From Antarctobacter albus (GTDB lineage Bacteria; Pseudomonadota; Alphaproteobacteria; Rhodobacterales; Rhodobacteraceae), in contig NZ_FMZI01000021.1 of assembly GCF_900101505.1 (NCBI RefSeq), positions 1 to 64,000 of the forward strand: DNA of 64,000 nucleotides, written 5' to 3'. The notes beneath the pieces were generated by a model. It was not told the DNA's origin. It searched no databases and worked only from the letters and a program-made list of their open reading frames with translations. The position numbers and the translations under genes are program-made. Shown here piece after piece: positions 42,885 to 51,664 of the stretch (position 1 is the first letter of the stretch; each line of letters opens with the position of its first letter).

Positions 42885-44305
42885 GTTACGGGATCTACAT
42901 CGGCCGCAACCTGACGGCCGACGGACATGCATGGCTGGCCGGATACGGTGACGAGCCCTCCAGCCACTGGCTGGAAATCGTGGACCGCGCAGACCATGCG
43001 CCGGGCAGCAGCATCACCGTGGGGGTCGGCCCGGACAGCGACATGCCGGGCCACCGGACACAGATCCCGCAGGCCCCGCAGACCGCCCGCCACCTGCGCG
43101 TCAGCTACAGCTATTACCTGGGCGTACCCGCGCCGATCACCAACGGCGGGCTGAACGAACACGGTGTGGCGGTGCGCGACATCTGGTCGACCTCCTGCGA
43201 TGCGCTGATCGAGATGACGCCGCAGGACCAGACCGGCCCAAACTATTCCGACCTCGCCCGCATCGTGATCGAACGCGCCCGCACCGCCCGTGAAGGGGTC
43301 GAGATCATGGCGGCGCTGATCGCCGAGCACGGCTATTCCTGCTACGGCGGCAATTCGCATATCATCGCCGACCCGGAGGAGGCCTGGGTGGTGATCCAGT
43401 TCTCGGGCGGCAAGGGGCTCTGGGTGGCGGAGCGGCTGGGGGCAGACGACATCCGTGCCTCTCGCCCCGGCTATGTCGGCGTGGTGCCATTGCAGCCGGA
43501 CGAGACATTTCTCTACCCGGATCACTTCATCCGGACTGCTGTCGACCTGGGCTGGTACGATCCGGCCTCCGGCGCACCCTTTGACGTCAACGCCATCTAC
43601 GGCGACGGCAAGGGTCCGTGGGAGGGCGTGGCCTGGGTCGAGGCCGAGATGCGCAAGCGGGCAGAGGCCGGGCCGATCACCTTCGCGGATGTCTGCTGGG
43701 CGATCCAGACAGAAGTCCTGACCGGCGATACGGCGGGCTATGGGCAGGTGGTGCCGCTGGTCCACCCTGCGCATCCGGACTTGCGGATGATGTGGCATGC
43801 GCCGGTCGGCCCGGTGACGGCACCGCTGGTGCCGGTCTTCCTTGGCCAGACAGAGGTGCCAGACGAATACGCCCAGCATCGCTACCTGACCACGGGCGAG
43901 GCGCACCGCTTTCTCGACCGCCGCAAGGAGGACAAGGACCCCGATACCGTCAGCCATGTGCCGCAGGGGATCGAGGTTGCCGACAGCGCGGTCTACCAGT
44001 TCAAGCGCCTGATGCACCTTGCCTTCCAGGACGAAGCATTGCTGCGCGAGGTCTGGGATCACTGGCGCCTGATGGAGGCGCGACTGGCGGAGCAGCTGCC
44101 GGAGGTGCTGCGCAGTGCCGAGATCCTGCTGGACGCGGGCGAAGCCGGCCTTGCCCGCCGGGTGCTGACGCGGGAAAGCGCCGCCTGGCTGGCTGCCGGG
44201 CTGGAGAATTGCCGCGCGCTTGTCGCTGCTGGCCACGCAAGGCTGCGGATGCGCGACGCCCTGAACCGCAACGGCAAGCCGCTGGCCCCTGCGCAGCTCT
44301 GGTAA
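42881..44305 (+). CDS. C69/PepD-like Ntn-hydrolase family protein with N-terminal Ser
   Basis: A 474-residue protein resembling family C69 dipeptidases. The N-terminus MSYGIYIGRNLTADG aligns with the C69 start C-T-T-I-L-V-G-K-x-A-x-x-D-G, so Ser2 takes the place of the nucleophilic Cys. Elsewhere the family pattern continues (GVAVRDIWSTSCDALIEMTP; YCYGGNSH-like SCYGGNSHIIADPEEAWVV). After Met1 removal, Ser2 could act as an N-terminal nucleophile; otherwise the protein is inactive. It is last in the peptide transporter operon, so intake and cleavage of peptides could be linked. Confidence 0.75.
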   Translation: MSYGIYIGRNLTADGHAWLAGYGDEPSSHWLEIVDRADHAPGSSITVGVGPDSDMPGHRTQIPQAPQTARHLRVSYSYYLGVPAPITNGGLNEHGVAVRDIWSTSCDALIEMTPQDQTGPNYSDLARIVIERARTAREGVEIMAALIAEHGYSCYGGNSHIIADPEEAWVVIQFSGGKGLWVAERLGADDIRASRPGYVGVVPLQPDETFLYPDHFIRTAVDLGWYDPASGAPFDVNAIYGDGKGPWEGVAWVEAEMRKRAEAGPITFADVCWAIQTEVLTGDTAGYGQVVPLVHPAHPDLRMMWHAPVGPVTAPLVPVFLGQTEVPDEYAQHRYLTTGEAHRFLDRRKEDKDPDTVSHVPQGIEVADSAVYQFKRLMHLAFQDEALLREVWDHWRLMEARLAEQLPEVLRSAEILLDAGEAGLARRVLTRESAAWLAAGLENCRALVAAGHARLRMRDALNRNGKPLAPAQLW

Positions 44306-44318
44306 CAATCGGCGTGGG

Positions 44319-44513
44319 TCAGTCCTCGTGCAGGGACGCGAAGCGTTCCATCCGGTCGATCTGTGGCGCCATCGTGCACCACCTTTCCCCGACCGCGACC
44401 CAATGGGCCTCGCGGTCGGTTGCATTGACGACATAACGTCCGGGGCTGCTTTCGATGATCTGCGGGGCAAGCAGGTTGAGGAACAGGGCCAGAGCTTCGG
44501 CGGTCAGGCACAT
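44319..44513 (-). CDS. Small hypothetical protein
   Basis: A 64-residue protein starting MCLTAEALALFLNLLAPQI, with a start at 44513 preceded by AAGGAG at a 7-base spacing. It has a hydrophobic N-terminal helix, then GRYVVNATDREAHWVAVGER. No family is recognised. It lies downstream of the permease remnant on the same strand. Confidence 0.55.
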   Translation of the reverse strand: MCLTAEALALFLNLLAPQIIESSPGRYVVNATDREAHWVAVGERWCTMAPQIDRMERFASLHED

Positions 44514-44599
44514 GGGAGGACTCCTTCGCATTTGTGCGGTTGGTCTCCTCCCCCTTGGTGGCCCCACACTGCCACAGGCCCGGCGCAGCACGCATCACA

Positions 44600-45257
44600 T
44601 CCAAGCTGCATCGCAGCATGGCGGACGCAATTGCCCGCCAAACGGGCAAGGCGCCTGCAAAAAAGCCCTGCCTGGAAACGACGGATCACGACACCGGGCG
44701 AGTTTCGCAGATCAAATGCTCTCACGATGCCATAAGACTGCATGGGCGCGGAAAATCCGGCGGTCAACATGAGGATAACCGTTCCCAAGGCATCTCCCCC
44801 CGGCAAGGGCCCGCCCGGGCGGCGTGTGATCTCGCCGATCTCTGTCGCCAGCGTGCAGCCCCCCTTTGCAAACATCGTGGGCGTGTAGCTTTCCGTCGAA
44901 GCGGTGCCGTCAATCGCCGTCCCCACGGCCAGCGCGGGCGCCAGAAACGGCGGGGTGAAGCGAAAGAACACCCGCAGATGCGACGCTTCAAGATCCAGCG
45001 CCGCCTCTTCCAGATCCCGGGTTTCGGATGTCATCGCAAGCCGTTCGGGCTGTATCAAGGCCGCGAAGTTACGGATGGTCAGGCCGGGGGGCTTCCTCGA
45101 TAGCTGGATGGCTGCTGACCTGCACTGGCGCAGACGCCAGCGACCGGTCCAGCAAGGTCAGCTGCAGCGCCTCAATGAGCCGTCCCACCCAGACGGTCAC
45201 GACAGGGGCCCAGAGGGGCGTCAGGGCTGGGCCGACGCCGCGCAGCAGGCTTTTCAT
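44600..45257 (-). pseudogene. Remnant of an ABC permease gene
   Basis: An ATG at 45257, overlapping the upstream ATPase stop (ATGA), opens a frame MKSLLRGVGPALTPLWAPVV that looks like a permease N-terminus but stops at 45069. In another frame downstream, LTIRNFAALI and DLEEAALDLEASHLRVFF (a classic permease EAA loop) followed by FLAPALAVG are readable, then STESYTPTMF/TLATEIGEITR fragments. The pieces are in different frames and far too short in total for a full permease (normally about 280 residues per half). It therefore looks like a frameshifted, partly deleted gene. Confidence 0.6.
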
Positions 45258-46354
45258 TCCGCCGCAATCCCGTGTCCGGCGTCAAAGAGTTCTCCCGCCG
45301 GCAGGATCAGCGCGGCCGTGGGATCGAAACCGAGGCTGGCACTGCCCCCCATCGGCAAGGCGGTTTCGCCGGGAGTGCTCTGACAGACCGAGAGACATTG
45401 ACCGCCGGCCTGAAAATGCAGGGTCACGAAAGGGCCTTCGAGGTCCCGGCGAACAAGAACGGCGCTGACCGCGTTGTCATTGCGGTTCAGCTCCATCGCC
45501 TCGGGGCGGACAAAGAGGATCCCCCGCGCGCCCGCATCCAGTTGCGAGGGGTTGCGGGCGCGGAACCGGCCCAGCCCGGTCTCGATCGTGGCAAGCCCTG
45601 CGGCAGCATCGGTCACGCGGCCCGGCAGCCGGTTTGCCTCGCCCACGAAACTGGCGGCGAAGGCTGTCTTGGGGTTGGAATAGATGGCGTCCGACGATCC
45701 CACCTGCTCGATCCGCCCCCGGTTCATCACCGAGATACGATCGGACATAACCAATGCATCGCCCGGGTCACGGGTGGCATAGATGAAGGTGATGCCGGTC
45801 CGTTTCTGGGTCTCGCGCAACTCGGCCCGCATGTCGCGGCGCAGCGTGCGATCCAGTCCCGAAAGAGGTTCGTCCAGCAACATCACCGCGGGCTCGACGG
45901 CCAGGGCGCGGGCGATGGCGACGCGCAGAGGTTGGCTTCCGGACAATTCGGCAGGTTTCTTGTCCGCCTTGTCATCCAACCCCATCAGGTGCAGCAGATC
46001 CTCGGCCCGGGCATGACGCTTGCGGCGCGGCATCCCTCGCGCTTCCAGCCCGAAGGCCACGTTGTCGCGCAGGCTCATTCCTGGAAACAGCGCGAGGGTC
46101 TGAAAGATCAGGGCCGTGGGCCGGTCACCGGGGCTTTGCCGTCCCATGTCCTCTCCCCCGATCAGGACACGACCGGCGCCTGGGGCCACGAGCCCGGCGA
46201 TGGTGCGCAGAATCGTCGTCTTGCCACAGCCCGAGGGGCCGAGAATCGAAAAGAACTCGCCGGCTTCGATGGACATATCGGTAGGCTGCACCGCCGTGAT
46301 CCCGTTCGGAAAGGTGATTGAGACGCTTTCAAGGTGCACATCCTTGCCGTGCAT
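45254..46354 (-). CDS. ABC transporter ATPase (Fe3+/polyamine type) with mutated motifs
   Basis: A 366-residue PotA/FbpC-like ATPase with a C-terminal TOBE region. Walker A GPSGCGKTT (39-47), Q-loop Gln85 and Walker B VMLLDEP (157-163) are normal. The signature is LSGSQPLR instead of LSGGQQQR (137-144). The H-loop reads YATRDP, so the switch His is Arg195. Such changes usually impair ATP hydrolysis. Its permease next door is broken, so the transporter is probably being lost. AGGAGG supports the start at 46354. Confidence 0.85.
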   Translation of the reverse strand: MHGKDVHLESVSITFPNGITAVQPTDMSIEAGEFFSILGPSGCGKTTILRTIAGLVAPGAGRVLIGGEDMGRQSPGDRPTALIFQTLALFPGMSLRDNVAFGLEARGMPRRKRHARAEDLLHLMGLDDKADKKPAELSGSQPLRVAIARALAVEPAVMLLDEPLSGLDRTLRRDMRAELRETQKRTGITFIYATRDPGDALVMSDRISVMNRGRIEQVGSSDAIYSNPKTAFAASFVGEANRLPGRVTDAAAGLATIETGLGRFRARNPSQLDAGARGILFVRPEAMELNRNDNAVSAVLVRRDLEGPFVTLHFQAGGQCLSVCQSTPGETALPMGGSASLGFDPTAALILPAGELFDAGHGIAAE

Positions 46355-46521
46355 TCATGGCCTCCTGCTCGCCCTGTAACCCCGGCATAGCGGGGCAATG
46401 TGACAACCGCGTGCAAGTTGCATCGCCCACCATTGCAGGCGAAGATTTCGGCAGGGGACGCGGACTTGGCCCCGGCAATGGGGCACAAGCCGCGGCAAGC
46501 CCCGCCATTGGAGGACGCTGG

Positions 46522-47061
46522 ATGGCCACGTCACGCAGATCGGATTGTCAACAGCACCCCTCGCTGGAGGAAAGCGCCGCCTGGGCCGGGCATTGGCACG
46601 CAACGCAGCAGGACAAGGCCGGCCAGCCCTACGTCGGACACCTCGTCCGGGTGTCGCGCCATCTGCTGCGGCTGTTCCCGGATGCCAGCACCGTCGAGCG
46701 CCATGCCGCCTGGCTGCATGATGTGCTTGAGGACACGGAGGTCACCGCGGCGGATCTTGCCGCGCGAGGCTATGCGCCCGAGGTGATCGGCACGGTCCAG
46801 GCGGTGACGAAATCGCCGGACCCGGGGATGACCTATGCACAGCGGATCGAGCGATTGGCGCGCGAAGGCACTGTCTCGGCCATCCGGGTCAAACTGGCCG
46901 ATCTGAGCGATAATTCCGATCCCGACCGGCTGGCACAATTGCCGGGAAACAAGGCCGCCAGCCTGGGTGCGCGCTATCTTGCCGCGAAACAGCGCCTGTT
47001 CGAGGAACTGGACCGGCGTTCAGGCGATCAGGATGCCAACGGATCGAGCCAGCCGGAATAG
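46522..47061 (+). CDS. HD-domain phosphohydrolase
   Basis: A 179-residue protein with an HD-family metal site: Y-V-G-H-L-V-R-V (H), AAWLHDVLEDT (HD motif) and IRVKLADLSDNSD (later Asp). The YVGHLVRV-HAAWLHDVLEDT arrangement is like the hydrolase half of RelA/SpoT, so a (p)ppGpp or small nucleotide hydrolase is possible. GGAGGA precedes the ATG. Its 3' end overlaps the convergent DUF4166 gene by 34 bases. Confidence 0.85.
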   Translation: MATSRRSDCQQHPSLEESAAWAGHWHATQQDKAGQPYVGHLVRVSRHLLRLFPDASTVERHAAWLHDVLEDTEVTAADLAARGYAPEVIGTVQAVTKSPDPGMTYAQRIERLAREGTVSAIRVKLADLSDNSDPDRLAQLPGNKAASLGARYLAAKQRLFEELDRRSGDQDANGSSQPE

Positions 47062-47555
47062 GCGATCAGCCGCGTACCCAGAACCGGCAGCCTGATGTCG
47101 ATCTCGAACCGATAGAGCCCGCTTTCGGCCCATTCCCGCGCCTGCATCCCCGGCCAGAAGAAGCGCGGCAATCGCAGGCCCAGAAATCGCACCCAAGCGG
47201 TTTCCAGGCGCAGCCCCGCACCATCGGGCACCAGCCTGGCCGCCAATGTCACCGGGCCAAGCTGTTCGGCCAATGTGCCATCCGGCATGGCGCGCTGTTG
47301 TGACATCATGCACTGAGGCCCGATCCTGCGTGTCCAACAAGCCCCTTTTTCGGTGGGCGCTGTTTCCAGCACCAAAGGGGCATCGGGGGTCGCCGCGGGC
47401 AGCCCCATCAGCCGCGCAAGCATACGCAATACCAGAAACGGCCCCGGCTCTACGGTGATCCGCCCTTCGAAACGGCCGAATGCACGGTGCAAAGCCTGGC
47501 AGGGCGTTGGCAGACGGTCCAGGTCCGCCCCCAGCACTTGCGCATAGGGCGTCAC
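47028..47555 (-). CDS. DUF4166 domain protein
   Basis: A 175-residue protein with the DUF4166 pattern (LPTPCQALHRAFGRFEGRI at the front, a central FLVLRMLARLMGLP, and a C-terminal GLYRFEIDIRLPVLGTRL). The start is GTG at 47555, overlapping the upstream stop as GTGA, so translation is coupled to the DCC gene. This domain often occurs with DCC-type or NAD-epimerase proteins in proteobacteria. Function unknown. Confidence 0.8.
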   Translation of the reverse strand: MTPYAQVLGADLDRLPTPCQALHRAFGRFEGRITVEPGPFLVLRMLARLMGLPAATPDAPLVLETAPTEKGACWTRRIGPQCMMSQQRAMPDGTLAEQLGPVTLAARLVPDGAGLRLETAWVRFLGLRLPRFFWPGMQAREWAESGLYRFEIDIRLPVLGTRLIAYSGWLDPLAS

Positions 47556-48013
47556 CCGATCAGCTTTCGGCGCAGGGCCTCGTCCGGCAAGGCACAGACC
47601 TGTCCGCGGCCGAAAATGCGATACCGATTGCGGGCAACACGGGCATAGAGCCAATCGCGCAGCGGCGCGGGCAGCAGGCGCAGGGCCTTGAGCGGCGCAT
47701 AGCCCGCATGAAGCTGCGGGAACAACTGTATCGCCCCGTCCAAACCGGCCCGGGCCCGACCGTCTTGCACCATGAGCCAGCTATCGGGGTTGTCCGGATC
47801 AAGGCCGAAATGGCGCATCAGCCCCTGCCCCAGCGTGGTCTGGGTCGTACAGATGCGGACCCGGTCCGCCTTGTCGAGCCGCGCTATGCGCCGCGCGGTC
47901 GCCGAGCAGAGCCCGCAGTCCCCGTCCATCACCACAAGGATACGGGTCTCGTCAAAGACCGGAACACGCGGATCGGCGCGCCAGGAATAGGGGGGCAGAC
48001 TGGCAAGACGCAT
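47552..48013 (-). CDS. DCC-family thiol-disulfide oxidoreductase-like protein (DUF393)
   Basis: A 153-residue protein with the D-x-D-C-x-x-C motif DGDCGLCSATARR near residue 30 and a downstream Pro/Gly-rich DUF393 pattern (DNPDSWLMVQDG, LKALRLLPAPLRDWLYARVA, NRYRIFGR). The start at 48013 has AAGGAGG upstream. It is the first gene of the pair with DUF4166. The CxxC suggests redox chemistry, but no partner is known. Confidence 0.88.
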   Translation of the reverse strand: MRLASLPPYSWRADPRVPVFDETRILVVMDGDCGLCSATARRIARLDKADRVRICTTQTTLGQGLMRHFGLDPDNPDSWLMVQDGRARAGLDGAIQLFPQLHAGYAPLKALRLLPAPLRDWLYARVARNRYRIFGRGQVCALPDEALRRKLIG

Positions 48014-48429
48014 CTGGGGCCTCCTTTGGACCGTTACAAGGTGCCTCGCGGCGCGGCAAAACAAAAGACCCCGGCGCCCTATACGGGGGCAAGGGCCTGA
48101 CGCGCTTTGACTGGCCGGGACTACATGGCCGGGCCATGTGCAAAACGGGTCGACGTCGAACAGCGGGCGGATGGCTCGAATTGTCGGCTTTAAGGCGACG
48201 CAGGGGATCGGCCACGATCTAGTTGTGGGTGCCAATTTTCTTTTTTCATTTCAATCAGTTGCCTTCCTCATCCATGAAATTGCACGGTCCTGCGTCGCGT
48301 CGACCCGATGGTCGCGCGGCCTCCACGGGAGATTGGAACCCTTTGTTAAGGCAGCATCCTTATTCCTGCCGAGTGTCAGATGTGCCGTTTCAAGGCCCAC
48401 ACCCGTGCCACGAAGGATGCATACCCGCG
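48014..48429. promoter_or_regulatory. Divergent upstream region of the chemotaxis operon
   Basis: This 416-bp gap between the DCC gene and the STAS gene has an AT-richer centre (about 48220-48290), unusual here, where promoters for both directions would be expected. I cannot identify clear -35/-10 or sigma-28 boxes. Small frames in it lack domains and ribosome binding sites. Confidence 0.4.
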
Positions 48430-48714
48430 ATGTCAGACATCAGTTTCCACGCCCTCGGTCCGGCCCGGGCCCGCTCCGGTGAAGACCCTCTTGTCGCCTT
48501 TCTGCTGAACGCCCGGCGCATGCCGGTCACGATATCGGCCCGCGAGGTCAACCGGCTCGACTCTCACCGGCTGCAACTGCTGCTGGTCGCGCGGAAACAA
48601 TGGGAAACGGACGGCATCCCGTTCGACATCACCGACATGGCGCCAAGCTTTCGCGAGGGACTCGAAAGGCTCGGTCTCTCTCCCGACCATTTCGACAAGG
48701 AACCGCTGCAATGA
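48430..48714 (+). CDS. STAS-domain chemotaxis protein
   Basis: A 94-residue protein with the STAS/MlaB-like order: PVTISAREVNRLDSHRLQLL, a middle helix, WETDGIPFDITDMAPSF, and a helix FREGLERLGL. STAS proteins of this size at the head of chemotaxis operons are thought to bind signalling partners. The start at 48430 has only a weak ribosome binding site. It overlaps cheY by ATGA and is the first gene of a nine-gene operon. Confidence 0.85.
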   Translation: MSDISFHALGPARARSGEDPLVAFLLNARRMPVTISAREVNRLDSHRLQLLLVARKQWETDGIPFDITDMAPSFREGLERLGLSPDHFDKEPLQ

Positions 48715-49085
48715 CGACCAAAGTCCTGGCAATCGACGACTCGCGAACGATCCGCAATCTTCTGCGCGTCTCTCTCGAAGGCGCGGGGTTCGAGTTTCAC
48801 TCTGCCTGTGACGGCCAGGAGGGTGTCGACATCTTCCCCGACGTGGATCCGGACGTGGTCATCACGGATATCAACATGCCCAAGATGGACGGGTTCGGCG
48901 TGATCGACAGCCTGCGCGGCGGCCCCAACCGGACCAACGTGCCGATCCTGGTCCTGACCACCGAAAGCTCGGACGAGCTGAAGTCCCGCGCCCGCAACGC
49001 CGGGGCGACCGGTTGGATCGTGAAACCCTTCGACGACGCCTCTCTGGTGTCCGTCCTGCGGCGCTTGACGGGGCATGTGAGCTGA
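48711..49085 (+). CDS. cheY: Chemotaxis response regulator CheY (first copy)
   Basis: A 124-residue receiver. Acidic pair in VLAIDDSRT, phospho-Asp in VVITDINMPKMDG, Thr in VLTTESS and Lys in WIVKPFDD. It would carry the phosphate from CheA to the flagellar switch or act as a phosphate sink. Overlaps the STAS gene and lies 1 base before cheA. Confidence 0.95.
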   Translation: MTTKVLAIDDSRTIRNLLRVSLEGAGFEFHSACDGQEGVDIFPDVDPDVVITDINMPKMDGFGVIDSLRGGPNRTNVPILVLTTESSDELKSRARNAGATGWIVKPFDDASLVSVLRRLTGHVS

Positions 49086-49086
49086 G

Positions 49087-51204
49087 ATGTCTGGAAATTC
49101 GATCAGAGATACATTCTTCGAGGAATGCGAAGAACTGCTGGAGGCCCTTGTCGAAGGGCTGTCCCAGATGGAACAGGCCCCCGACGACATGGAGGTGGTG
49201 AACGCCGTTTTCCGGTCCGTGCATTCGATCAAGGGGGGCGCAGGGGCCTTTGCTCTCGACCGGCTGGTGTCATTCGCCCACTCCTTTGAAACGGTGATGG
49301 ACAAGGTCCGCGACCGCGATCTGGCGGTCGACGAAAAGCTGATGAGCCTGTTTCACCGCGCGGGCGACCATCTTTCCGACCTCGTCGAATCCGCACGTGA
49401 CGAAACCCATCTGGACGACGAGGCCGAGTCCGGCCTGATCGGAGAGCTCGACAGTTACCTCGGTGACGAGGCTGCGGCCGAAGAGTTCAGCTTTGACGCC
49501 GTCACGCTGGATTTCGACGGCCCCGCGATCGAATTGCCCTCCGAGGACGACAGCAGTGCCATGCGGGTCTTCGATATCCGTTTCGAACCAAGCCGCGCGC
49601 TCTACGAGAACGGCCATGAACCCCTGCTGATCCTCGACGCCCTGGCCGACCTGGGCGAACTGACGGTCGAGGCCGACATCAGCCGCATCCCCGAGTTCGA
49701 TGCCTTCGATCCCGCGGACGCTTTCCTATCCTGGCACATGCGGCTGGCCAGCAGCGAACCGGAAACCACGCTGCACGAGGTTTTCGAATTTGTCGAAGGT
49801 CTGTGCGATCTGGATATTTCCGTCACGACCGGGCCCGAGGAGGGGCCTTTGACCGCCCCTTTGGATCCGGAGCCGTCGACCGGCACCGAAGAGCCCATAG
49901 CTGAAATCGAGGCAGCGGAACCGCAAGACGAGGACCCTCCCTATGAAGGTCCGCCCCGTGAGCGACGCAAGGAACCGCGCGGACCCAAACCCACCCTCAG
50001 GGTCGACCTGGACCGGGTCGACCGACTGATCAACACCGTGGGGGAACTGATCATCAACCAGGCGATGATCTCTCAGAGGATCGAGGAACTGGACCTGCCG
50101 ACAGTCGCGCATCTGACCAACGAACTGGAGGCCTACAAACTGTTGGCCCGCGACATCCAGGAAGGCGTCATGGCCATCCGCGCGCAACCGGTCAAACCAC
50201 TGTTCCAACGCATGTCGCGCATCGTGCGCGAGGCCTCGGACGCCACCGGCAAGAAAGCCAAGATGGTGACCGTGGGCGACTCGACCGAGGTCGACAAGAC
50301 CGTGATCGAACGCCTGGCCGATCCACTGACCCACATGGTCCGCAACGCGGTCGACCACGGGCTGGAAAAACCCGATGGCAGGGACTCCGCCGGAAAGGAC
50401 CCGGTGGGCACAATTCGCCTTTCGGCCTCGCACCGATCAGGCAGCGTCTTAATCGAGATCTCTGACGATGGTGCCGGGCTGAACCGCGAGCGGATCCTGG
50501 CCAAGGCCATCGAGAAAGGCCTTGTGCCCCCGGACGTGGAGCTTTCGGACCCGGAAATCGACAACCTTCTGTTCCTGCCCGGGTTTTCCACCGCTGGCGA
50601 GGTCTCGGCCCTTTCAGGGCGCGGCGTCGGCATGGACGTGGTCAAGAACGCGGTACATGCGCTTGGCGGGCGGGTTTCGATCACTTCGACCCCGGGCAAA
50701 GGCACGACCTTTGCCATCGTCCTGCCGTTGACGCTGGCCGTGATGGACGGTTTCGTGATCTCGGTGGCCGATCAGACGATGGTCATCCCGATTTCCTCGA
50801 TCCTCGAGACCATAAGGCCAAACCCACGCGACATCCACGTCGTCGGCACTGACAGCCAGGTGGTCAGCGTGCGCGGCTCGTATGTTCCGATCGTGGACGT
50901 GGCCGACAACCTCGGCCTCTCACGACATGACGACACCGCCGGCGCCGGTATTCTCCTTCTGGTCAGCACCGAACTGCAGGGATTGACCGCCCTGAGGGTG
51001 ACCGCGATCCACGACCAGCGCCAGGTGGTGATCAAGAGCCTGGAAAGCAACTATGCCGCCATCCGGGGCGTCTCGGCGGCAACCATCCTGGGCGATGGCA
51101 AGATCGCCCTGATCCTCGATCCCGAAGAGCTGATCAATCTCGCACATGCCTCGGGCAACGATCCCTTTGCACAGCACAGCAGAATGGAGCTTCGTCATGG
51201 CTGA
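49087..51204 (+). CDS. cheA: Chemotaxis histidine kinase CheA
   Basis: A 705-residue kinase. HPt domain with phospho-His46 (SVHSIKGGAGAF), a long linker with an acidic region (residues about 130-310), dimerisation and HATPase domains (VRNAVDHGLEKPDGR; GRGVGMDVVKNAV) and a C-terminal CheW-like domain (PISSILETIRP). It phosphorylates CheY and CheB. The long acidic linker lacks an obvious P2 domain. The overlap with cheW is 8 bases. Confidence 0.96.
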   Translation: MSGNSIRDTFFEECEELLEALVEGLSQMEQAPDDMEVVNAVFRSVHSIKGGAGAFALDRLVSFAHSFETVMDKVRDRDLAVDEKLMSLFHRAGDHLSDLVESARDETHLDDEAESGLIGELDSYLGDEAAAEEFSFDAVTLDFDGPAIELPSEDDSSAMRVFDIRFEPSRALYENGHEPLLILDALADLGELTVEADISRIPEFDAFDPADAFLSWHMRLASSEPETTLHEVFEFVEGLCDLDISVTTGPEEGPLTAPLDPEPSTGTEEPIAEIEAAEPQDEDPPYEGPPRERRKEPRGPKPTLRVDLDRVDRLINTVGELIINQAMISQRIEELDLPTVAHLTNELEAYKLLARDIQEGVMAIRAQPVKPLFQRMSRIVREASDATGKKAKMVTVGDSTEVDKTVIERLADPLTHMVRNAVDHGLEKPDGRDSAGKDPVGTIRLSASHRSGSVLIEISDDGAGLNRERILAKAIEKGLVPPDVELSDPEIDNLLFLPGFSTAGEVSALSGRGVGMDVVKNAVHALGGRVSITSTPGKGTTFAIVLPLTLAVMDGFVISVADQTMVIPISSILETIRPNPRDIHVVGTDSQVVSVRGSYVPIVDVADNLGLSRHDDTAGAGILLLVSTELQGLTALRVTAIHDQRQVVIKSLESNYAAIRGVSAATILGDGKIALILDPEELINLAHASGNDPFAQHSRMELRHG

Positions 51205-51664
51205 GACCGCGGAAGCGCATGCGGATACGCAGTTCGAATTCATCACCTTCTCGGCAGGCGGACAAAGCTACTGCCTAGAGATCACGCAGATCCGTGAAAT
51301 CCGCCGATGGACCCCGGTGACCGCCCTGCCCCACACACCGGCCGATGTGCTGGGCGTGATGAACCTGCGCGGCGCCGTGATCCCGATCTTCGACCTCTCC
51401 GCGCGTTTCGGCCTGGGCGCCACACCGGCGAACGAACGCAACGTCGTAATCGTGGCCGCCGTCGACGGCGCGACCATCGGCCTGCAGGTCGAGTCGGTGT
51501 CCGAGATCCTGTCGGTCGACAAGAGCGAGATCCAGGAAACCCCGGATATCAAGTCCGAAGCGACGCGCAACAGCATCCAGGGCATGATCTCGGTCGACGA
51601 TACGATGGTGCGCGTTGTCAACCTTGGCGCGGTTGTCGAAAGCGGCAAGGGACTGCCTGCATGA
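51197..51664 (+). CDS. cheW: Coupling protein CheW
   Basis: A 155-residue CheW with the family pattern FITFSAGGQSYCLEITQIREI, then GVMNLRGAVIPIFDLSARFG, then MISVDDTMVRVVNLG. It links receptors to CheA. No methyl-accepting receptor gene lies in the window, so receptors must be elsewhere. It overlaps cheR by ATGA. Confidence 0.95.
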   Translation: MAETAEAHADTQFEFITFSAGGQSYCLEITQIREIRRWTPVTALPHTPADVLGVMNLRGAVIPIFDLSARFGLGATPANERNVVIVAAVDGATIGLQVESVSEILSVDKSEIQETPDIKSEATRNSIQGMISVDDTMVRVVNLGAVVESGKGLPA

